From a virus: a DNA stretch of 64,000 nt. Each line of letters starts with the position of its first letter. Position 1 is the first letter of the stretch. This document shows, piece by piece, positions 34,764-44,129 of the stretch. Under the pieces are notes generated by a model. The model had not been told where the DNA came from and did not search any database. It saw only the letters and a program-made list of their open reading frames with translations. The stretch lies in IMG/VR virus record IMGVR_UViG_3300009184_000029, positions 62,001 to 126,000 of that record; one strand, given 5' to 3'. Both the position numbers and the translations under genes were made by a program.

Positions 34764-35527
34764 TCTTTTGGATATAAAAAATCTTTAGCAAATGTATCTT
34801 CAATTTCATTATAATTGTTTTCGTTAAAAGTTTCAATTGGTTTTTTTATATTTATATTATCAACACCTCCTCTTTCTCTTTTAATTAAAAATTCAGGATA
34901 AGTTCTTATATAATAATGGTTTAGTTGGGCGATTTCATCGTTTGCAAAATAATTAAATGGCCCCGACCCTTGATTAAAATGAGTATCCATCCATAAATTA
35001 CCGCACCAATGAATGTGATGTTCAGTATGTGGGACTAATTTACAAATACTTTTAAACTGAGAATGTAATGTTTTTTTTCTTTTGGTAAATCGTTTAAGTT
35101 GACTTGTATAAGTTTCATCAAATGTATTTAATCCATTATCCCCAAACATTGCCCAATTTATTACTAAACAATTACAATTATCATAATTATTTATAAAATC
35201 TTGAACATTTTTATGTTTTTTTAATACTAAAAATTCGTCAATATCGAAAAACGCAGCCCATTCATATTCTTCGTAGTAATTTTCAGCAAATTCAGCAAAA
35301 CATTTAGATTGTATATTTCTTACCCATAACGGTTCATCACTCATGTAAGAAAAACCATCATATTCATGTAAATGAACATTTTTGTGTGAAGTATTATTTT
35401 CCCATCTCCAATTATTTTGAAATATGTGTATATCGTCAAATCCTAATTTAACATTATAATCAATCCATTCTTGAATATATAGTTCATCTTTATGTGCTAA
35501 AGTAACTAACGCAATTTTTTTTTTCAT
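34760..35527 (-). CDS. Glyco_tranf_2_4/GT92-type glycosyltransferase
   Basis: The protein opens with KKKIALVTLAHKDELYIQEW, then DYNVKLGFDDIHIFQNN, the family pattern for this GT-A group. The donor motif is WAAFFDIDEFLVLKKHKN, with the metal-binding DIDE. A later His-rich segment PHTEHHIHWCGNLW may bind the acceptor. The 255-residue length matches prokaryotic members that act in the cytoplasm. It shares 4 nt with the GT9-like gene. Confidence 0.88.
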   Translation of the reverse strand: MKKKIALVTLAHKDELYIQEWIDYNVKLGFDDIHIFQNNWRWENNTSHKNVHLHEYDGFSYMSDEPLWVRNIQSKCFAEFAENYYEEYEWAAFFDIDEFLVLKKHKNVQDFINNYDNCNCLVINWAMFGDNGLNTFDETYTSQLKRFTKRKKTLHSQFKSICKLVPHTEHHIHWCGNLWMDTHFNQGSGPFNYFANDEIAQLNHYYIRTYPEFLIKRERGGVDNINIKKPIETFNENNYNEIEDTFAKDFLYPKE

Positions 35528-35530
35528 TTT

Positions 35531-36190
35531 TTAAAATTTTGGATAACTTGAATTTGTCCCCATGTAGTTATGAAACGCGAATGGTTTAATTCCTTGTATT
35601 TCAGGTATCATACTTTCGTGTGAAAAATATTTTGCAATGTCTATGTCTGCAAACTTACATCCCTGTTCGATATATTTATGTCTGTAATGAGCACAAATAA
35701 AACCATCCTCATTTGTGTATCCATAAAATGATTTCCATTCTAAGTTAATATTGTTTGCAACATCAAGTAATTTTTTACTTCTTAATGAAACACTATTACC
35801 TTGTCTAATAATGTTCCCATGAATATCTCGATATGATATATCGTCAGTAGGTAGTGGAAATGGGGCACCAATATAATCGTAGTCTAAAAAATCATCTCTC
35901 CATGATTGGGGATTAACTATAAAACCATTATCATGAATTAAAATCGCATAATCAGTATCAACATGTTTCGGTAAATTATAAATTATATTATAATTCCACT
36001 CATCAATATTTGAACTTTTTTCTGTAAATTCATGTTTGATATATGTTGGTAAATTTTCAGGTTTAATATCTGAAGCAATTTTAACATCTCCAAATTTAAT
36101 ATTTCTACAACTATACTCTAAAGCTTGAATTGTTTGAGGTATTCTTACACTTGTTAGCGCAATTAAAGTTATATTACTTAGATTAATCAT
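35531..36190 (-). CDS. DUF5672-type putative glycosyltransferase
   Basis: The 219-residue protein contains NITLIALTSVRIPQTIQALE, then DTDYAILIHDNGFIVNPQSW, then DYDYIGAPFPLP, then GNSVSLRSKKLLDVANN and, near the end, IKPFAFHNYMG. These are the successive blocks of the DUF5672 family. Its members look like GT-A enzymes, and the H-D-N/G strand takes the DxD place. Biochemistry is largely untested. It is a member of the sugar run. Confidence 0.82.
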   Translation of the reverse strand: MINLSNITLIALTSVRIPQTIQALEYSCRNIKFGDVKIASDIKPENLPTYIKHEFTEKSSNIDEWNYNIIYNLPKHVDTDYAILIHDNGFIVNPQSWRDDFLDYDYIGAPFPLPTDDISYRDIHGNIIRQGNSVSLRSKKLLDVANNINLEWKSFYGYTNEDGFICAHYRHKYIEQGCKFADIDIAKYFSHESMIPEIQGIKPFAFHNYMGTNSSYPKF

Positions 36191-36197
36191 AATTTTA

Positions 36198-36830
36198 TTA
36201 TATTTGATTTACTCTTTCTAAAACAGTTAATCCATTATTATTTGTATAATGTTCTTTGATTACCCAATTTTTATTTCTATCTAAAAAATCCATCATTGCG
36301 GTATACAAACCTCTTTTAATAACTTTTTCGTTTGAAATTTTAGGAGAAATTTGACCGTTTTGATAAAAATCTTCATCAGTATAACCAAAAGTTACGGTAT
36401 CATGTAAAATTATCCATTTTTTAACTTTTATTTCATGCTTATCCAACTCTTTGCTTAATTGGTTATATGTGTGTAAAGTATCAATAAATAATAAATCAGT
36501 TTCATCTATCTCAATAGAAAGTACATCTCCTAAAATAAATTCAAAATCACAATTACAATTTTTTGCAAATTCATTTGTCTCATTTTCATATGGTTTGAAA
36601 AAATGATAATTTAAATCTATTGATTTAACTTTTTTTGGTTTTCCAAGTATTAAGGCTAAAGTTGAAATTGCAAATCTAGTGCCCATTTCTGTAACTACTT
36701 CACATTTTGAGGAATACTCTTTTAATGTTGGTAGATGTTCATTAATATCAACCATACCTCTACCGTATAATATATGGTTAGGAAATTGTAACTTACAAAT
36801 TTTGTCAAAATGAATTTCTGGTGTCTCCAT
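36198..36830 (-). CDS. CmcI/Methyltransf_24-like methyltransferase
   Basis: The 210-residue protein has motif I-like CEVVTEMGTRFAISTLALIL, SAM-binding SIDLNYHFFKPYENE, and the family marker DLLFIDTLHTYNQLSKELDK then KVKKWIILHDTVTFGY. The Asp-Thr-Leu-His segment and HDT are the metal or hydroxyl-binding features of CmcI-like enzymes. It could methylate a sugar, or be a relative with other chemistry. It is the second methyltransferase in the block and differs in fold type from the one at 33383. Confidence 0.85.
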   Translation of the reverse strand: METPEIHFDKICKLQFPNHILYGRGMVDINEHLPTLKEYSSKCEVVTEMGTRFAISTLALILGKPKKVKSIDLNYHFFKPYENETNEFAKNCNCDFEFILGDVLSIEIDETDLLFIDTLHTYNQLSKELDKHEIKVKKWIILHDTVTFGYTDEDFYQNGQISPKISNEKVIKRGLYTAMMDFLDRNKNWVIKEHYTNNNGLTVLERVNQI

Positions 36831-36835
36831 TGTTT

Positions 36836-37540
36836 TTATGAATTATATTTTTTATTTACTATATTTAAATCTTTTATTTTTCTGTCTTCTTTAATTGTTG
36901 TGGTTAATTGGTCAGAACTTGTTCTATTTACGACTGTAATTGATTCAGAAATCAACGGCTCACCGTAAAGTAAATAAAGTTTCTGATAAAAATCACAATC
37001 CATTAACCAAATTAAATTTTCATCAAATAATGGAATATTTTTATTTTTCACAGTAAGTCCGCTGGGACCACCTAAAGAGTTATTACCTGACCAAACTGAT
37101 TCATTCCATCTTGGGGTATATAAATTATATAAATTTACCCCATCTTTTGTATGATAAAATTTTGTAAAAAACCAAAATATATTTTTATTTTGCATTATAA
37201 AATTATATTGATTTTCTAATGAAGAATAGTCATACAAAAAATCATCCTGAAACAAAATTTTAATCCATTCACCTGAACAATTTGCAATTGCGTTATTAAT
37301 ATTTGGAGAATGTGAATTAAAACTATGTTCGTTATTTTTTACATATTTAATATGTAATTTTTTTGACCACAATTCACAAAATTTTTGAATTTCATTATTT
37401 TTGCTATCATCAGATATCACCACTTCAAAGTTTTTAAAAGTTTGCTCATTAAGTAATTCAAAATTTTTATTTAAATACTCAATTCCTTTATCATTAAACT
37501 CATATGTTGGTATTGCAATTGAAAAGAAAAAAACACTCAT
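36836..37540 (-). CDS. Glycosyltransferase family 2 protein
   Basis: The protein starts FFFSIAIPTYEFNDKGIEYL and continues FKNFEVVISDDSKNNEIQKF, then NNAIANCSGEWIKILFQDDF, giving the full GT2 set with QDD as the metal motif. After it comes a Trp/Asn-rich segment (PRWNESVWSGNNSLGGPSGL) likely to touch the acceptor. The protein is 234 residues and soluble. Sugar and acceptor are unknown. Confidence 0.9.
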   Translation of the reverse strand: MSVFFFSIAIPTYEFNDKGIEYLNKNFELLNEQTFKNFEVVISDDSKNNEIQKFCELWSKKLHIKYVKNNEHSFNSHSPNINNAIANCSGEWIKILFQDDFLYDYSSLENQYNFIMQNKNIFWFFTKFYHTKDGVNLYNLYTPRWNESVWSGNNSLGGPSGLTVKNKNIPLFDENLIWLMDCDFYQKLYLLYGEPLISESITVVNRTSSDQLTTTIKEDRKIKDLNIVNKKYNS

Positions 37541-37546
37541 ATTAAA

Positions 37547-38233
37547 TTATAATATTTTTTTTAATTTTTGTAAACCCATTGTAGTATCTGAGGGTACATT
37601 TAATGGTTTAAGAATTGGTACAACAATTGAAGTTTTTATTGCCAAATCGTAAATTGATTTTGATTCCGTACCCACATTATAAACTCCATTTTCATTTTTT
37701 AAAATTAATCTAATGACAAGTGATGAAATAATGTCAACATAATCACAATTTGTTTTAATGTCTGTCCAAGCTTTATCGTATGGGAATGGATTTGGTTTAT
37801 GTGATAATCTACAAATTAAATAATTATTACATTTTAATTGGACATGCCCGTCAGATAAAAGTTTTGTATAACCATACCATGTATTTAAATGTGATGGTAC
37901 ATCTTCTTCTGACGCATTCGGCACTGAATTAGCGTAAATATAATCAGTAGATATTTGAATTAATTTTTTATTAGTCTTATTACAATATTCGACTAACTCA
38001 TCAACAAATTTATAATTTATTAACCAATTAGAATTTTTATCATCGGAATAAGTTTTAGTAAATGCAATACAATTTAAAATTACACTATAATTTTCCATAT
38101 ATGGAATTAATGTTTCAAAATTTAAAACATCAATATTATTTTTTTTCCTTGAAATAAAATCCCAATTAGTTTGTCTGTAAATTTCAGACCCAAGTAACCC
38201 GTCTCCTAAAATTAATACTTTTAATTTATCCAT
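37547..38233 (-). CDS. RmlD-like SDR nucleotide-sugar reductase
   Basis: The 228-residue protein is an extended SDR of the dTDP-4-dehydrorhamnose reductase type. It has the NAD(P) loop KVLILGDGLLGSEIYRQT and the catalytic region LIQISTDYIYANS with Tyr/Lys in TWYGYTKLLSDG. It is shorter than RmlD (about 290). It overlaps the RfbH-like gene by 13 nt, so the pair may act in sequence on one nucleotide sugar, for example as a final reduction step. Substrate specificity is inference. Confidence 0.85.
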   Translation of the reverse strand: MDKLKVLILGDGLLGSEIYRQTNWDFISRKKNNIDVLNFETLIPYMENYSVILNCIAFTKTYSDDKNSNWLINYKFVDELVEYCNKTNKKLIQISTDYIYANSVPNASEEDVPSHLNTWYGYTKLLSDGHVQLKCNNYLICRLSHKPNPFPYDKAWTDIKTNCDYVDIISSLVIRLILKNENGVYNVGTESKSIYDLAIKTSIVVPILKPLNVPSDTTMGLQKLKKIL

Positions 38234-39525
38234 TTTTGTTTAAATATATTTTCTACATATTCAAAAATATCTTCGTCATAATGAGGTGCAGCCCCTAAGA
38301 AAAAAACTCTATCCAAGACCATATTTGAATTTGGGTATTTATTAAAATCATCTAAATGAAAGTATCCCGGATGATATAAAATGTTGCCTGCAAAATAATT
38401 TCTAGTTTGTATTTTATTATCCTCAAGAAATTTAACTAAGGTGTCTTTTAATTCTTTATTTTCACAAATAAAAGGTGTTCCAAACCAGCATGTTTCAGAT
38501 TTAGTTAAAGAATTAACTCCTTTTACTCCTGTAACATATTTTACAATAATGTCCTGAATTCTTCTTTTACTATTTTTTCTTTTTGAATCTATTTCCTCAA
38601 ATTTTGATAACTGTACTAATCCAATTGACCCTTGTAAATCCATTGGCTTTAAATTATAACCCATGTTAGTAAAGACATATTTATGGTCAATAATTCCATT
38701 ATATGACTCTAACCAATTATCGAATCTATTTTTACAAGTACCACAAGACAACAAATTTGCAGAACCAACACAATAACAATCTCTTCCCCACCATGAGATA
38801 CTAACAAATAGTTTTTTTAAATCTTCAATATTAGTACAAATCATCCCACCTTCCCCTGTTGAAATGTGGTGAGCGGGATAAAAAGAACATGACCATGCAA
38901 TATAATAATCTGATATTGGTTTATTATCCCATTTTGTGCCTAATGTATCACAACTATCCCCTACTAATTTTAAATTATATTTTTCACATAATTCTTTTAA
39001 AAAATCCATATCAGGAGGATTCCCTAATACAGGAGAAACAAATATTGCTTTAGTTTTATCCGTAATCTTCTCTTCAATCTTTGTTACATCAAAATTTAAA
39101 GTTTCCCACTCAATATCAATAAAAACAGGTTTTAATCCATTTTGGACTATAGGAGCAATTGTTGTTGGAAATCCTACAGGAGAAACAATAATTTCATCCC
39201 CATCTTCCCATTTAAAAAACTTTTTAAGTGCGGTGATTAATACCAAATTTGCGGAACTACCTGAGTTCACCATATGAGAATACTTTACTCCAAATATTTT
39301 TGAAAACATATTTTCAAACTTGTGAACATTTTCACCTGCAACAATCCATTTTCCTGAAATTAAAGTGTTAATCGCTGAAAGTATTTCTTCATGGTCCCAA
39401 TAAGGTCCTGAATATAAAACTTGGCTTTTTCCTGGCACAAATTTTTGATTGTATAGATACTTAGGATTATTTAATATGATGTAATCCTTAATATCGTTTA
39501 ATAAATCTTCTATTTTTTTTGACAT
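38221..39525 (-). CDS. rfbH: RfbH-like nucleotide-sugar 3-dehydrase (PLP, 2Fe-2S type)
   Basis: The 434-residue protein is a PLP fold-type I enzyme of the DegT family. The Schiff-base lysine position reads SFYPAHHISTGEGG, with His219/His220 in its place. That substitution marks 3-dehydrases of the E1/RfbH and ColD type. Four cysteines at residues 250, 252, 261 and 264 (GRDCYC, SCGTC) match the 2Fe-2S site of the CDP-4-keto-6-deoxyglucose-3-dehydrase E1. ColD lacks such a cluster. The reaction removes the C3 hydroxyl on the way to 3,6-dideoxyhexoses. It lies beside the RmlD-like gene. No matching E3 reductase is in the window, so a host partner may be needed. Confidence 0.9.
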   Translation of the reverse strand: MSKKIEDLLNDIKDYIILNNPKYLYNQKFVPGKSQVLYSGPYWDHEEILSAINTLISGKWIVAGENVHKFENMFSKIFGVKYSHMVNSGSSANLVLITALKKFFKWEDGDEIIVSPVGFPTTIAPIVQNGLKPVFIDIEWETLNFDVTKIEEKITDKTKAIFVSPVLGNPPDMDFLKELCEKYNLKLVGDSCDTLGTKWDNKPISDYYIAWSCSFYPAHHISTGEGGMICTNIEDLKKLFVSISWWGRDCYCVGSANLLSCGTCKNRFDNWLESYNGIIDHKYVFTNMGYNLKPMDLQGSIGLVQLSKFEEIDSKRKNSKRRIQDIIVKYVTGVKGVNSLTKSETCWFGTPFICENKELKDTLVKFLEDNKIQTRNYFAGNILYHPGYFHLDDFNKYPNSNMVLDRVFFLGAAPHYDEDIFEYVENIFKQKWIN

Positions 39526-39548
39526 ATTAAAATATATGTAATTCGTAG

Positions 39549-40313
39549 TTAATTATCAATAGAGACCCATTCATTTGGAATTATGTCTTGAGTATCTTTT
39601 GGTCCGGTTGGTCCAAACCATTTTTTTGGTGTAATTATTTTACCATTATTATCATTAAGATATGACCCCCACCAACTGAATGAACTATTAGATATTATAA
39701 CATTTTTACACATAGTAATTAATGTAAAATCTAAAATTTCATCATCAAAATCTGAGTATAAAAAATTATCAGATTTAAAGTTTAATTTAACCCAATCCAT
39801 ATCATCTGACACAAATATAAATTTTGTGTCATTGATTAACTCAATTGCCTTTTGGTAATAATTTAAATCACAGGTAAAATGAAAATCTTTAAATTTTAAA
39901 TAATCACCTCTTCTTATATGAACACAAGTTAAATTTTTAATATCATATTTACTTGATATTACTTTAATATTTTTATCACTAATAAAAAATAATTTTTTAA
40001 TATCATTTATATTATTTTTAAAATATTTTTCACTTTGGAAATACCCATTTAACAATAAATTTTTTTCATAAGGTATATTAGAAAACGAAAACTTTGGTTC
40101 ATTATATTTTTTTTCAAATTCATAGTTATTGTGATTTGGAATATTTTTAAAAATATTATCTATATATTTGATAGATTGATTACCTTGATTTGGTGTGTAA
40201 CATTGATGAAAATTAAATGAATAGGTATCATCATTAGACAATGCTAATGACACTGTTGCTGCAATTTGGAACATTTGATTACCAAGACCTCCCTGTAAAT
40301 TACAACTTATCAT
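39549..40313 (-). CDS. GT11 alpha-1,2-fucosyltransferase
   Basis: The protein has all GT11 landmarks in order: SCNLQGGLGNQMFQIAATVS, TCVHIRRGDYLKFKD (HxRRGDY), and ISNSSFSWWGSYLN. At 254 residues it is a compact member. It would use GDP-fucose, and Gmd in the same block can make the precursor. It is a more typical GT11 than the one at 30871. It overlaps the GT2 gene by 14 nt. Confidence 0.93.
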   Translation of the reverse strand: MISCNLQGGLGNQMFQIAATVSLALSNDDTYSFNFHQCYTPNQGNQSIKYIDNIFKNIPNHNNYEFEKKYNEPKFSFSNIPYEKNLLLNGYFQSEKYFKNNINDIKKLFFISDKNIKVISSKYDIKNLTCVHIRRGDYLKFKDFHFTCDLNYYQKAIELINDTKFIFVSDDMDWVKLNFKSDNFLYSDFDDEILDFTLITMCKNVIISNSSFSWWGSYLNDNNGKIITPKKWFGPTGPKDTQDIIPNEWVSIDN

Positions 40314-41016
40314 ATGGTTTTTTATTTCTTATTTTGGTGGCGTGGTCATTGACCATATCCATATTTACTTTATGCTCGTTGATAGGATTATTTTCGTTAT
40401 ATATATAATTTATTTCACTCATAAAACGATAATGTTCCTCACCTGACATTTCTAACATCGGAAACATAAAACACAGGTCCCCACTCCATTGCCAGTAATT
40501 ACCATTTTCATCTCTTAAATCTTCTTCTTTGATTTTTCTCCACAAAAAGGTTCTCCAAGTTCGAATATGAGATGCGGTAAATCTACTTTTTCGTAAATTT
40601 GAAAAATTTGTTTGAGGTTGTGAAAATCCTGGTGTTCCATTTGAGTATTTAAAACTTCCATTTGCAATCCAAATGTTTTCATCTTCATATAATTTATTAA
40701 TTCTTGTTAACACATTTGAGTCGGATAACCAATCATCCCCATCAACTTCAACAATTACTTCATTGTCTGATATATTTTCATTATATCTAATTATTTTATC
40801 AAAATTACCCGCTTGATATAATTTTTTATCATTATCGTCGACTAAAATAAATCTATTATCATCTTTAATTAAATCTTTAACTATCGATACTGATTTATCA
40901 GTTGATAAATCATGAGTAATGTAACATTTAAAATCTTTAAACCTTTGTCCCATAATAGACAATATTGATTTTTCAATGTAATTTTCCGCATTATAAAAAC
41001 CTGTTAAAACTACCAT
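40300..41016 (-). CDS. Glycosyltransferase family 2 protein
   Basis: The 238-residue GT2 protein starts MVVLTGFYNAENYIEKSILS and has the helix QRFKDFKCYITHDLSTDKS. The metal motif is VIVEVDGDDWLSDSNVL. It is a soluble GT-A protein. The C-terminal half has several aromatic residues (YWQWSGDLCFMFPMLEMSGE) likely to form the acceptor site. It is coupled to the GT11 gene. Substrate is unknown. Confidence 0.9.
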   Translation of the reverse strand: MVVLTGFYNAENYIEKSILSIMGQRFKDFKCYITHDLSTDKSVSIVKDLIKDDNRFILVDDNDKKLYQAGNFDKIIRYNENISDNEVIVEVDGDDWLSDSNVLTRINKLYEDENIWIANGSFKYSNGTPGFSQPQTNFSNLRKSRFTASHIRTWRTFLWRKIKEEDLRDENGNYWQWSGDLCFMFPMLEMSGEEHYRFMSEINYIYNENNPINEHKVNMDMVNDHATKIRNKKPYDKL

Positions 41017-41017
41017 A

Positions 41018-41698
41018 TTATTTAATATATTTTTTTAAAATTTTATCATTATACCCCTCTCTGTTGATTTGTAAAAAATCTATACTTTGATTAATTAAAA
41101 TATCATTTTCTGTATCCCAATTTAAATTTAATAAATGTGTTTCTTCTTTTATTTTCGGATTTTTATGTAGTAAACCATATATTTTATTTGATAACTCCAT
41201 GACACTTATTTTCTCAACTCCTGATAAAAATAATAAACTATTATTTGTTTTATCAATACAATATAGAACAATATTTACCAAATCTTCAATATCAATCAGA
41301 GAACGATAAACATTTTTATAAATTAATATTTCATTTTCATTTTTAACAGATTCTTTTAAAAAATTAACAATATTATTTTTATTTCCGTTAAATCCAACTA
41401 TTTGAGGAATTCTAAATATTATATAATTTTTACAATTGTTTTTGATAATTTCCTCGACTTGTAATTTATGTCTATAGTAATCATTATCAATTATTCCTGT
41501 TAATACGCTGCTAAAATAAATTAATTTTAAATTTTGATTGTTATTAATTAAATTAATTAATAATTTTTTTTCTCGTTCAAAATTATTGATGTTTGTTTCT
41601 TTAGAGTTAGATACACCTGAAGCAAAAATTAAAAAATTCTCTAATGACTCGGAAAATTTTTTAAACTCTGAGGATAATAAACCTGAGCCAACAATCAT
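41018..41698 (-). CDS. Epimerase-like SDR protein
   Basis: The 226-residue protein begins MIVGSGLLSSEFKKFSESL, a short SDR nucleotide loop. It contains LKLIYFSSVLTGIIDNDYYR with the following His-Lys, where Tyr-x-x-x-Lys of the SDR active site is expected (DYYRHK). Later it has FRIPQIVGFNG and YRSLIDIEDLVNIVL, both typical of NDP-sugar epimerases. It is compact and lacks part of the usual C-terminal domain. It might provide the epimerase/reductase step missing after Gmd, but that is inference. Confidence 0.75.
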   Translation of the reverse strand: MIVGSGLLSSEFKKFSESLENFLIFASGVSNSKETNINNFEREKKLLINLINNNQNLKLIYFSSVLTGIIDNDYYRHKLQVEEIIKNNCKNYIIFRIPQIVGFNGNKNNIVNFLKESVKNENEILIYKNVYRSLIDIEDLVNIVLYCIDKTNNSLLFLSGVEKISVMELSNKIYGLLHKNPKIKEETHLLNLNWDTENDILINQSIDFLQINREGYNDKILKKYIK

Positions 41699-43557
41699 AA
41701 TTCAAATAATTTAATCCATTTATCAATTACTTCTTGATTAGTTAGTATACTAACCTCAGTTTTTGTTGATTCGGTTCCTAAAAATTCTGTATTAGTTAAA
41801 TAACATTCATCTTTAACCAAACACGCCACTTCACTTATTGATGAGTGGTAAACTTTACCAATCATATTATACATTTCTTGTTTATTTGTATGTGTTCCAT
41901 AAAAAATTACACGAATACCGTCAATTAAAGGTTTTACGTAATTTTCATAATATATTTGGTCCGTAACATTACCAAATACATATATTTTTTCACAATTATC
42001 ATTTAATGCTCGTTTAATTGATACGTGAGTTTGTTTATTTTCATCAATACTGCCAATAATACCCACAGTATTTGAAAGATGAGATTTATTAATAGAAATT
42101 AAGTTTTCTTTTAAATTTGGAATTATGTTAAAGTCTCCATTGTATTGCTTATGATAATTTCTCTGTTCATCATTTATAAACACTACTGTGTCCCAAAATT
42201 GTTTTTTTTCTCCAACTTTATATAGATTTTTTTCATGACAAGATAATATTACTTTTTTTGCAGGAGGTCTTGATGGTAAATCTAAAAAATGACAAATTAA
42301 AATATCAGATTCGGTAACCGATAAATATTGAATTAATGATGATTTACATTTATCTAAATGCCAATTATGTGGTCCATAAAATGTACAATCAATACCATTT
42401 TTATTTAGAGTATTTGTTAAGTTAATAAATGCTGTTGTTGAGCCACCTTTTTCTGAAAAACCTGAAACAATTTTGACTTTAAGACCATCATAGGGTTTAA
42501 ATTCATTTAATAATGATATTAAATCTTCTTTTTGGATAGAATCATTAATTGTTATAATTTTTTTAACATTACGATAATCTGAAATTATATTAAGATTATT
42601 GTCTGTTGTATTATTATAAATTTGTAAAACATTTGGATATAATAATTCACACATCCTAACTTCATCTAAGTTAGATGGAATAATAACATCAATCTTATGT
42701 TCGGATGTTTTATAATACTGACCAATTTGTGATGTTTGAGGTCCATTTTGAGTGTTAATCATAAATGTACCGTCTCCTATTTTAAACCCAATAGGGTTAG
42801 TAATACTAAAATTAGTTAATTTCTCACTTTTAAATTTTGAAGACACATTTGACAAACTAGAAATTATAACATTTAATTCTTCATTTGGTAAGTACCCAAT
42901 TTTAGATGGTAAATTATTTGAGTATTTTTCACTAAAAAGTTTTCTGTTTTTTTCCCATTGCTCGTTTGTCATCCCGATAGATTTATGGGTGACTCTAATA
43001 TTTGTTATAACCCCAATTTTAACCCCATCTAAAAAATTTCTATAGCAAAAATTAACATCGTACATGTGAAACCCTGGAACTGAATCATCGTATCCTTTGC
43101 TTATTTTAGTTTTATTAATTGCGGTAAATAAACCGTCAACTAAAATTACTTCTTTTATGTTATTTTGTAATGAGTCAGAATATCTTGATTCCCATTTTTT
43201 ACCTTCATGTTCATGGTTTACAATACCCCACATTTTTGACCTATCTTCCCACCACATACCACTTTTTGGTAAAAGTGTAGAACCCGCAACTCCTAAAATT
43301 GCAAAATCAGAATTTCTATCAAATAACTTTTTCAATTTTTGGCCCCAATTATTGGTATCAAAATAGATGTCATCATGACATAAAACAACTATATCATATT
43401 CTGACTCTGATATAATTTCATTATAAACTTGAGATAAATTTTTTTCTCCGTTATTAATCTTTTCAATAATTTGAACTTTAGGATTACCTACTGACTTTTT
43501 AAGATATTCTTGAAAATTTTTATTACAACTTTTTGTACTATATCCTATCGTTATCAT
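41695..43557 (-). CDS. Two-domain glycosyltransferase (GT2/StrF-like plus GT-B)
   Basis: The 620-residue protein carries two enzymes. Residues ~1-220 are a GT-A domain of the StrF/Glyco_tranf_2_5 type, with EYDIVVLCHDDIYFD as the metal motif and VPGFHMYDVNFCYRNFLDG later. Residues ~360-600 look like a GT-B domain: LKVKIVSGFSEKGGSTTAFI, IGSIDENKQTHVSIKRAL and ISEVACLVKDECYLTNTEF. The two domains would add two sugars in succession or act as a bifunctional polymerase. The fusion is unusual. It overlaps the dUTPase and SDR genes by 4 nt. Confidence 0.82.
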   Translation of the reverse strand: MITIGYSTKSCNKNFQEYLKKSVGNPKVQIIEKINNGEKNLSQVYNEIISESEYDIVVLCHDDIYFDTNNWGQKLKKLFDRNSDFAILGVAGSTLLPKSGMWWEDRSKMWGIVNHEHEGKKWESRYSDSLQNNIKEVILVDGLFTAINKTKISKGYDDSVPGFHMYDVNFCYRNFLDGVKIGVITNIRVTHKSIGMTNEQWEKNRKLFSEKYSNNLPSKIGYLPNEELNVIISSLSNVSSKFKSEKLTNFSITNPIGFKIGDGTFMINTQNGPQTSQIGQYYKTSEHKIDVIIPSNLDEVRMCELLYPNVLQIYNNTTDNNLNIISDYRNVKKIITINDSIQKEDLISLLNEFKPYDGLKVKIVSGFSEKGGSTTAFINLTNTLNKNGIDCTFYGPHNWHLDKCKSSLIQYLSVTESDILICHFLDLPSRPPAKKVILSCHEKNLYKVGEKKQFWDTVVFINDEQRNYHKQYNGDFNIIPNLKENLISINKSHLSNTVGIIGSIDENKQTHVSIKRALNDNCEKIYVFGNVTDQIYYENYVKPLIDGIRVIFYGTHTNKQEMYNMIGKVYHSSISEVACLVKDECYLTNTEFLGTESTKTEVSILTNQEVIDKWIKLFEL

Positions 43558-44129
43558 ATTCCTGTACTCCCAAAACCATTTTCGTTTCTATCTTTATTAT
43601 TGATTTTATCTATTTTAACAAGATTCACCCATTTACCTCCAGTGCATCTTGATACAACCCCCTGAGCAATTTTCATTCCTTTAGTGATTGTAAATGGGGT
43701 TGAATTAACGTTAAAAATTATAACTTTAACTTCTCCTGTATATCCTTGGTCAACTGTTCCTGGACTATTTAAAACCATTAACCCTTGGTTAATTGCTAAA
43801 CCGCTTTTTGACCTTACTTGGATTTCAAAATCTTCAGGAATATCAAATTTAATCCCTGTTGGAATTAGGGCTCTACCTAAAGGTGGTAATGTAATTTCTT
43901 CAGATGAATATAAATCAAACCCACTATCACTTAGATAATTGTACTTTAATTCATAATCTTCATCTGAAGTATATTTTACTAAAACTTTACCTGAATTTTC
44001 ATCTATGTCATCCTCAAGTCCTTGGATGTCAATACCAAATGAATCTTTTAATTTATTAATCAATAAGTCATACTGATTATTTTCAATTAATGATTCTAAT
44101 TCGTTCATTTCATCACTAAAATCGTTCAT
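43554..44129 (-). CDS. dut: dUTPase
   Basis: The enzyme hydrolyses dUTP to dUMP and keeps uracil out of DNA. All five trimeric dUTPase motifs are in order: SGFDLYS, RSKSGLA, NSPGTVDQGYTGEV, IAQGVVS and NENGFGSTG. The protein is 191 residues, about 40-50 longer than usual. The extra part is an acidic N-terminal extension (MNDFSDEMNELESLIENN) of unknown role. It lies between the two-domain glycosyltransferase and the exonuclease, overlapping both by 4 nt. Confidence 0.95.
   Translation of the reverse strand: MNDFSDEMNELESLIENNQYDLLINKLKDSFGIDIQGLEDDIDENSGKVLVKYTSDEDYELKYNYLSDSGFDLYSSEEITLPPLGRALIPTGIKFDIPEDFEIQVRSKSGLAINQGLMVLNSPGTVDQGYTGEVKVIIFNVNSTPFTITKGMKIAQGVVSRCTGGKWVNLVKIDKINNKDRNENGFGSTGI

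Noticed and set aside
38936-39277. 113-residue + strand frame inside the RfbH-like gene
   Set aside because: The - strand gene here has strong family motifs, and the + frame shows none.
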